Source: Cymbidium sinense (lineage: Eukaryota; Streptophyta; Magnoliopsida; Asparagales; Orchidaceae). Taken from it: a stretch of DNA of 64,000 bases. A program made the position numbers and the translations under genes. Every line of letters begins with the position of its first letter. Positions within the stretch are counted from its first letter, which is position 1. The DNA lies in NCBI GenBank assembly GCA_021442155.1, contig JAKCPB010000027.1, positions 62,001-126,000 on the forward strand, in the 5' to 3' direction. This document shows, piece after piece, positions 56,578 to 64,000 of the stretch. Below the pieces are notes generated by a model that was not told the DNA's origin, made no database searches, and saw only the letters and a list, made by a program, of their open reading frames with translations.

Positions 56578-59500
56578 TGTTATTGACCTCACTTTTGGAG
56601 TGAGGAGTCAATCTTCCCATCGTAAATATAGGAGTCTTCTAGACAATAAGAGCACCTTAGTCCCAAGACACTCTAGTGGTTAAGTGAACACTTAACCTAA
56701 ACCTAGAGACTTTATGAGGATTAGTTTAGTTATGTTACACCTTAAGATCTAGGGAGATCGCCAGCCTATAGCCTAACCAAACCCATGCCCATCTCTTTAG
56801 CCAAAATCAAACCTCAAATCAATATAACTAAAATCCAATTGAATTCCACTTCATATCCAAACCCCAAACCAAAATCAAATCCATCATAATCTCAAACCCA
56901 CCTAAGCCCATAATTTAATCCCACGGACTTAGCCAAAATTTCTCTCAATCAATCCTAACTCAATTGATTTTTCATAAGTCAATTAATCCTTAAATCATCA
57001 TTCCACACTCTACCAAAACTATAATCAAACTAATCAAACCTAAAATCATTTCAATCATCCTAACTAAACCATTCAACCTAAAGGGTTTAAATGACCTAAA
57101 ATCCAATTATACCTAAACCAAGGTCAAAGCTATCAATCAATCCTAAATCAATTATCAAGCTCAATTCAACTCAAATCAAACCTAATCCAATTCAATAGCC
57201 CAATTGGTCCACTTGACTGAAAGTATCCATTTTGACCAAATTGAATCAAACTCAATCCAACCCAAATTGGATTAGATCAACCCTTCAAATCTTCTCCATG
57301 ATGATTATTAATCATCTTAGATAGTCTAGTTATAATTAATTCAATCAAATCAAGCCAATTGACCCATTAGGCTCACTTGACCAAAAGTGACCTAAAGACT
57401 TTTGAACCAAACTCCAATCCAACCCAAATTGGATTGAACCAACTATCAAAACCTCTTTCAATGATTGTTGATCATTCTTGATTGATCAATTGCAATCAAT
57501 TGGGTCAAATCAAGTAAATTTGGTCACTTGACCAAGTTAACTCCTTTAGCCTACATGAGCCAAATGAACCAACTCTCATCCTACATCAAATTGATTGAAA
57601 CCAATAATTCATACTAACTTTAAATTAATCTTTGAACATGACTTGACCATCAATTGAGCCAAACTAAACCCAATTGCCTTTGACCCAATTTGACCTAAAG
57701 AGCCAAATTGGATCAAATCAAAATCTAATCTAAATTGATTACAACCAATGACTCAAATCCATTCTAAATTGATTATTGAATATAATCAAAGCCTTGATTG
57801 AACCCAATTGACCCATTTAGTTCAAATTAACCTAAAGGGTCAAATTGTCCTAAATCATTCCTAAATCCAAATTAATTAAAATTAAAGCCTACAATCATCT
57901 TCAAATGATCAATTGAACATAAGCCAACACTTAACCCAAGATAATTTAATTTGGCCAAATTGGTCAACTTAGCCCATTTGACCCATATGAATCCAAATGG
58001 ATAAAAATGAAATGCAAACCAAATTAAGCTAAACCAATTAAACCAAAATATTATAAATACTCATTTTAACTTGACCCAAGCCTTGGTTTGACTCAATTTG
58101 ACCAATTTGTCAACTTGACTAACCCTAGCAAATTTGACCCAACATGGGTCAAATTGAGCCAAACCCATTCAAACTAGGCCCAAACCCTTTGAAACTTGGA
58201 ATGACCCATCCTTGAGTCAGCCTAAATCCAACCCAACCCAAATTAAACATGAATTGACCCATTATCCAATGGGTAAAGCCTCCCATATGAGATAAAACTC
58301 ACATTTGATTGATCAAACCCACTCTCATCGCCTTGGCCACCTTAAGCTCCAAATGGACACAAGGACTACTGCCTCACGACCCAAAGCTTTTAGGTCATCC
58401 ATGACCCAAGTTGAGGTGAGCTAACCCCATTTCATCCATTGGAATAATTACCAACCCAAGGACAACCACTTGCCAAGGAGCCCACCTCCCTCCCTTGGCC
58501 ACTCAAACCGAGCCACATCGGCTTCCTCCTCGCCACCCACTGCTTTGCAAATGTCATAAAAGATCACAGCCATCGGATTAGGAGGGGAGGAGTATACTCC
58601 CTCATTCTCATTTGAATCCACACATTGGCATTCCTCGAGTTTTGGCACCATGAGATAAACTCCCCAAACATTTTTAAAGCTTCCAAGGACTCTCCATCAT
58701 CGACGATGACAAAACTAAGCCTACTCAAAATAGGACAAGGTTCAACTCGGTGAACTCCACCAAATCCCCATAATTTTTAAATTAACTTCACCCACACATT
58801 CACCAAGCTCGTGAGGTGAAATGAATTCTCCAGTGATTGAGTATCGAGACCACTCCAAGCCTAACTCGATGAGTTTTCTAGTGACGGTTGATCCACGAGT
58901 GAATGAAGAATCAAGATGCCATCTTAGTGGGCTTCATCTCTTCAAGATAAAGCTACCATGATTAGTTAGCCCTCGTGCTAACCTCATGAGGTAAATTCAC
59001 GTAAATTGATATTTTTTCAATTTTTGTTTGGCCTTCTTAAAAAAAAGTAAAATGTCATATGAAATCCACCATTAGATCCTTCTAGATCTTCATTGTGAAT
59101 GTTTTGGATCGATCCTAAGCCTCCACAAGATCCGAAGCTCAATTAAGTGGGGAAGGGTGGACGGTGTTGCCTTCCATCATTCGACGAAGGATCATCCATC
59201 ATTCGTTTCGTGATTGGAATGGACGACCATGATTATTCACTAGATTTATTTTAATTCCTTTGGGAACCGTGAGATTAATCTCGTTCGATCGATCGATGGC
59301 GCGTGTATGAAAGCGAGTCCGCCGCCACACATCAACACCATGTTAGATAAGTTTAAGTGGTCAATCCCATGGTGCCATGGAGTGCGATGCCACGCGAAGC
59401 GGTCTACGTGACACCAATAGAAATACTGATTAATTAGGTTTAATAATTCATTTTAATTAGTGAAATTTTATAAAATTATAACTAATTGTAAAAAAAATCT

Positions 59501-59779
59501 AAAAATACAAATAAATTCTCTTAGGAAAGGTAAAACTTAGGAGATTTCATTAAAAATATGTCCATTTTATTTTAAATAGTAATTAAGGCTTAATTATTGT
59601 TTGATTATTTATATAATGAGCTTAATTAAGCTATAATTACTTGGTAATTAATTCCAAACTTGGTGTGTTGATTTAGTAGGATGACCTCTACCCATGATTT
59701 TCTTAAAATTTATTACCTAGGTAATTAGGAAAACCGGTAATTCAAACCTTAATTACCCCTTTAATCAATTTAATGATTA
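56578..59779 (+). mobile_element. Left part of a long LTR (copy L5), interrupted
   Basis: It starts TGTTATTGACCTCACTTTTG and follows the family order through the TTGACC-rich block (57180-58270), the leader block with a GAGGTAAATT donor-like site (58991), a CG-rich patch 'gatcgatggcgcgtgtatga' (near 59290) and the 'aattaattag' tract. It stops in the middle of that tract at 59779, exactly where the inverted copy L6 begins with the complement of the LTR right end. The remaining right part is outside the window. Confidence 0.65.
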
Positions 59780-61438
59780 TGGTGTTTATTTTAGATGTAT
59801 GGGGGACACCACGATCATATGGGAAACTTATTGAAGTGATCAGTATATATTGAGGTATGATGTACTATCTCGAAAGATAGAGGCATCACCCTTTAATGGC
59901 CCTAATCACCTAATAAGGACCTAAGGCATGATGGGTCTTGAATGTATTAGAGATTTTTCCCTTGCTTTACATGGATGAATAAAGGGTTTATATTAAATTG
60001 TGTTCTAAAGTTCCCTATGGAGACAAGTCTCTATAGTTAATTATACCTTAAGGAATGAAATTATCTAAGAATACTCGATTAAAGTAGACAAATATCATCT
60101 CTAAAGATTTGAAGTTAGACTATCAAAGGATTGGTTATATTTAGAAAATCAATTAGGAAAGTTCAAGGAGGAGACTTATTTTGGAATCCAAAGGGAGGAA
60201 GTATGAAATGCTCATGATACTAGGAAGCCTAGTGATCATTCCAATCTATCCTATGATTGGGCTTTATCTATTTGAAAGTGAAGATATTTATTTATTTTAG
60301 TTGAATTTTATTAGATTGCTAGAGCTTATAATCCATCAACACAAGGTTGTAGAGATACATAAGAGGTGAGGATTTATGCTTGTAGCCCAAGGGAAACAGA
60401 TACCTTGAATCCTAAATCTAGGGAGCTTTAGTATGAGCTAAAGTACCCTAAATCTAAGTGATAGGTAAACATATGGGTTTATCTCTATAAGAGAGAATAA
60501 ACATGTTCGACCGGACTTATAATCGCAGTGAGCCGACTAACTTCACCAATGATTTTAAAATTATGTGGTCAGTTATATGAAATTGCAAGATAATTAGGCT
60601 ATTATTTATTTAAAAAGAGACTAAAGTCCTTAAACCCGCTCCCTAAGAGACTAGAGCATGAGTGGTAGGAATAATAGCTTAGTCTAATGCAAATTATTTT
60701 CAATTTTATTTAATTTTGACACATCACTTTGACAAAGGCTTTGAGATTTTCATATGCCTAAATGTATGATGAAGTAGATTATTGGCTAAATTGAAAGAAA
60801 AGAGGGTGAAGCTCACAATAAGGGTTGCTCTCATGGGTCAAGGCCTCTATGCATGTAAGAACAGAGGCCCTTATTTTACAAGAGTGATTCAAGATGCATG
60901 CATGATGTGAAACATACAACCATACATAAGAGATTGCTAAATCTTTTAATTATCTTGATTATAGCCAAGGCTTTTATGATGAGGTTATGAGTTGTTTAAA
61001 ATTTAGTTATACATGATTAGTTAGATGGAAAATTTATTTTATCCTAAGAGCCTATTGCATCCAAGCCACACATTAAAGCATCAAACATGAAGAAACTATA
61101 AAGAGCATGCCATCCTAATGTAGTTTAAACATAACATCAATCAATTTTATAACTACCGTAAAAGAATAAAAGGTGGTTTGGTACGTCCATACAACCGAAA
61201 AGAAAAGATGGGTAGTGCTCTACCATTATACAACCTAGATTACCAAAGAAACATGTTATGGGGTCTTCTTTTCTTTATTTCTTCAAATTCTCCTTCTCTT
61301 CTTAATCTAGTTTACTTCAAGCCATCATAGGGCACCCCAAGGACTAAGCCTTCCTGTCTGCTCATCCTAATCGCCCATAGCACTAATCCTAATTCCTAAT
61401 ATGAAATTACATTTTATATGAAAAATAAATCTAACTCT
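59780..61438 (-). mobile_element. Inverted long LTR (copy L6), inserted in L5 and itself interrupted
   Basis: Read on the - strand this is the right-end part of the LTR family. 59780 onward reads 'tggtgtttattttagatg', the complement of ...aaataaacacca. Then come complements of the 'gatagtacatcatac' and 'taattaactatagagacttg' blocks and, near 61380, of the 'aggattagtgctatgggg' block. It ends abruptly at 61438 within that block. The sharp junction with L5 supports AACACCA as the true LTR terminus and shows that L6 arrived after L5. Confidence 0.65.
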
Positions 61439-64000
61439 TGTAGTGTTTATTCTTAGATGTGGGGAATACCAGTAAATTGTAGAGGGTACTTATTGAAGTG
61501 ATCGGTATGATATTGAGGTATGATGTACTATCTTGAAAGATAGAGATATCACCATTCAATGAACCTAATCACCTAATAAAGAATCCTAAGGCATGATTGG
61601 TCTTGAATGTACTAGAAATTTTTCTCTATTTTACATGGATGAATAAAGTAAGGTTTATATTAAATTGAGTTCTAAAGTTCCTATAGAGACAAGCCCAAAT
61701 AGCTAATTACATCCTAAGGAAGGTGAATGCCTTAGGAATACTCTCATTAAAGTAAGAAATTATTGTCTCCAAAGATTTCAAGGATATATTATCAATAAAT
61801 TAGATATATTTGAAAAATCAATGGATATATCAAATGAATAGACTTAGTTTGGAAGCCAAAGGAGATGAGTAGGGAATGCTCATGATACTAGAAAACCTAG
61901 TGATCATTCTAATATATCTTATAGTTAAGCTTTATATGTTTGAAATTGATAATATTTTTATGTTTTGAGTTGAAATTTTATTAGATTACTAAGGCTTCTA
62001 ATCCACCAACACGAGGTTAGAGAAATGCCTAAGAGGTGAGGATTTATGCATGTAGCAAGGAAATAGCTACCTCATATCCTAAATCTAGGGAGAATTAACA
62101 TAAGTCAAAGCATGAACTAAATCTAAGCGAAGATGTGGATAAGGTTTACCTCCACAAGAGAGCATAAACTACCTGACTTGAGCTTACAACCACCGGAGTT
62201 ACTAACTCCTACGATTCAAATCCATGTGGTCCACCATAAAATTGTAAGATAGTTGGGTTGTTATTAATTTAGAAAGTGACTAAAGTCCTTAAACCCACTC
62301 CCTAAGAAACAAGAGCATGAGTGGTATGAATAATGACTTAATATAAAATGCAAATCTTTTCAAGTTTTATTTCATTTTGACACTTCATTTTGACAAAGGC
62401 TTTAGGATTTCTTATGCCTAAATGCATGATGAAAATGGATTATAGGCTAAATCAGGAAAAGGTATTTTTTACCATAGAGGAGACCCTCAAAGGTCAAGTC
62501 TTCCTCTATCATGTAAGGATGGAAACCTCTCTAGCAAGAGTGAAGCAATGTGATGTGATACATACAACATTTAGCTAATTATCTTTGATTATGTCATAGG
62601 CTTTATGTGAGGTTATGAGTTATTTAAAATTTTAGTAATAAGTTATAGTTAGGTAAAAGATTATTTTTTTTTCTAAGAGCCTAATTATATCTAGGCCGAT
62701 ATTAAAGATCATGAAAAGAATGTTATTTCTATGTGTAATTAAACATAACAAAAATTGATTTTATAAATCTAACATAAAAGAATAAAAAGAGTGATGCAGT
62801 TGAGTAAAGAGAAAATGGGTAGCCAAGCTCTACCCTCATACAACACAAAATATGAAAGAATAATTACAATTTATAAATGAATAAGTGCTATGGGGATCTT
62901 CAAGTCTTTATGTCTCCATGTCTTCTTCATTTCTTCATGTCTATGCTTCCTTTGATTCGATAGGATTTAAGGTATCACATGGCACCCAGTGATTAATCCT
63001 TCTAGCCAATGGTCATCCTAATCCCCATAACATTAATCATAATTCCTAATGTAAAATTACATTAAAAATAAAAAAGTAAATCTAACTAGACCTATAAAGA
63101 AGTGTTAGCTAAACACACATATAATCCCAATCAATTATATATATATTATTTGGACTTAGCACCGCACATGGGTAACCAAGCCCACTGTCCTAACTTGGAT
63201 TATCTTTGAGGGTTTAAGCAACCTACAAAGAGAGCATTTATAGTTATTTTAAGCACCCCTTAAGCACAATCCCCTAAAACATGATTAGGCTAATATCGAC
63301 TTAACATCCATACAAAATATACACCCTAACATCTAGTCTAAATTAATACATCATAAAATGAAACATACATCATACAAAGCACTACCCTAACATAAGGCTA
63401 AATGTGGTGAAATAGTTCTAATGTGAAGGCTTGTGTGGTGTATCTTAACTAAGCATTAGTGTTATGGTTTTCTGAGTGTGAAAGAATGTTTAATCATAAG
63501 AGGTTGATTTCACTTTAAGTAGTTTAATTGATTTGAGAATTTACTTAGTGTTTTCTTTCATTTCATTTGACTTACACTTAGAAACTAAGTGTTATAAAGA
63601 GAAGAAAATGAGAGAATTACTCTCTTCATCCCTACTTTAAGTCATTTTAAAGCATGTTAATTTGATTTAGTTCTCTTTAGTGAATAGCTTATTATATATT
63701 TTAATTAATCCTAAGTTTAGGTTCTCTTTAAATGACTCCATTCAATGTGAAAGGCTTCTTAAGATTAATTTAGTTGAATTACCACTACATGATATATATT
63801 AAATCATTTCTTTTCATCACATGTAATATGCATATGATTAAATACTAAGTATACCTACACATACAATAAATTTTAGCACACTTAAATGATGGATTTGAGT
63901 ATGTACATTTAAAGTTTATACTTTCCTATTTGATTGAATTATTTTATCATTTTAATTTAAAGCTCTATATAAATTGATACAAAATACATAGGAATGAAAT
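61439..64000 (-). mobile_element. Second inverted long LTR (copy L7), inserted in L6; runs off the window
   Basis: It begins 'tgtagtgtttattcttag', the complement of an LTR right end (...aataaacactaca), and follows the same order as L6: complements of 'tagtacatcatacctcaata' near 61520, of the 'agtttaaggacttagtc' block near 62290, of 'atgttatggggattag' near 63020, and of the 'aatttagattgagctttaaa' block at the window end. It is about 2.6 kb long here. Its left LTR end and any gag-pol would lie beyond 64000. Confidence 0.65.

Noticed and set aside
58448..58651. 67-codon antisense frame in L5
   Set aside because: Located in the leader-like block of an LTR; not open in L1, L2 or L4.
1..64000. CRISPR array, rRNA, tRNA gene, bacterial operon or organellar insert
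   Set aside because: Tandem repeats present lack the uniform repeat/unique-spacer structure of CRISPR; no tRNA cloverleaf or rRNA core sequence was recognised; composition and retroelement content indicate plant nuclear DNA.

Overview
This window looks like nuclear DNA of a flowering plant. It is AT-rich, almost free of open coding capacity, and filled with old Ty3/Gypsy-type LTR retrotransposon sequence, a plant LINE, two short inverted-repeat DNA elements and simple repeats. No bacterial, organellar, rRNA, tRNA or CRISPR signature was seen. The species cannot be named from the sequence. Very long LTRs (about 7 kb) and the polyprotein wording fit the Tat/Ogre-like branch of Ty3/Gypsy, but that placement is an inference made without an alignment.

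Layout. One family of very long LTR-like repeats dominates. It starts TGTTGACCTCACTTTT and ends AAATAAACACCA. By-eye comparison finds same-strand copies at 1-447 (right end only, cut by the window), 2259-9455, 10750-18371, about 36546-43653 (a strongly diverged relative) and 43752-50577. A left part lies at 56578-59779. Two further copies lie in the opposite orientation at 59780-61438 and 61439-64000; the first interrupts the 56578 copy and the second interrupts the first. Between 18372 and 36545 are two sets of decayed gag-pol genes on the + strand. Element A (about 19151-30777) sits inside, or between, two copies of a gag segment of element B (18430-19150 and 30841-31170). Element B continues with protease, RT, RNase H and integrase up to 36545, where it runs directly into LTR-like DNA. 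A 5'-truncated LINE on the - strand (38712-40800) has entered the diverged LTR.

The stretch 50578-56577 is the only part that looks like non-LTR chromosomal DNA. It holds a small gene-like unit: a TATA box at 53180, a start codon at 53265, a clear signal peptide, and a cysteine-containing tail that is open only in another frame. It also holds an (AT)n microsatellite, a 491-bp terminal-inverted-repeat element with an 8-bp target duplication (53851-54341), and a 989-bp element with about 150-bp terminal inverted repeats (54985-55973).

No intact autonomous element and no convincing new multi-gene system was found. The most unusual structures are: a six-copy array of hairpin repeats (850-1485); a roughly 285-bp higher-order repeat whose units each carry three hairpin motifs (20030-20810); dense TTGAC (W-box core) clusters inside every well-preserved long LTR; and the possibly frameshifted secreted-peptide gene. 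All homology statements come from reading the sequence and recalled family motifs; no search was run.
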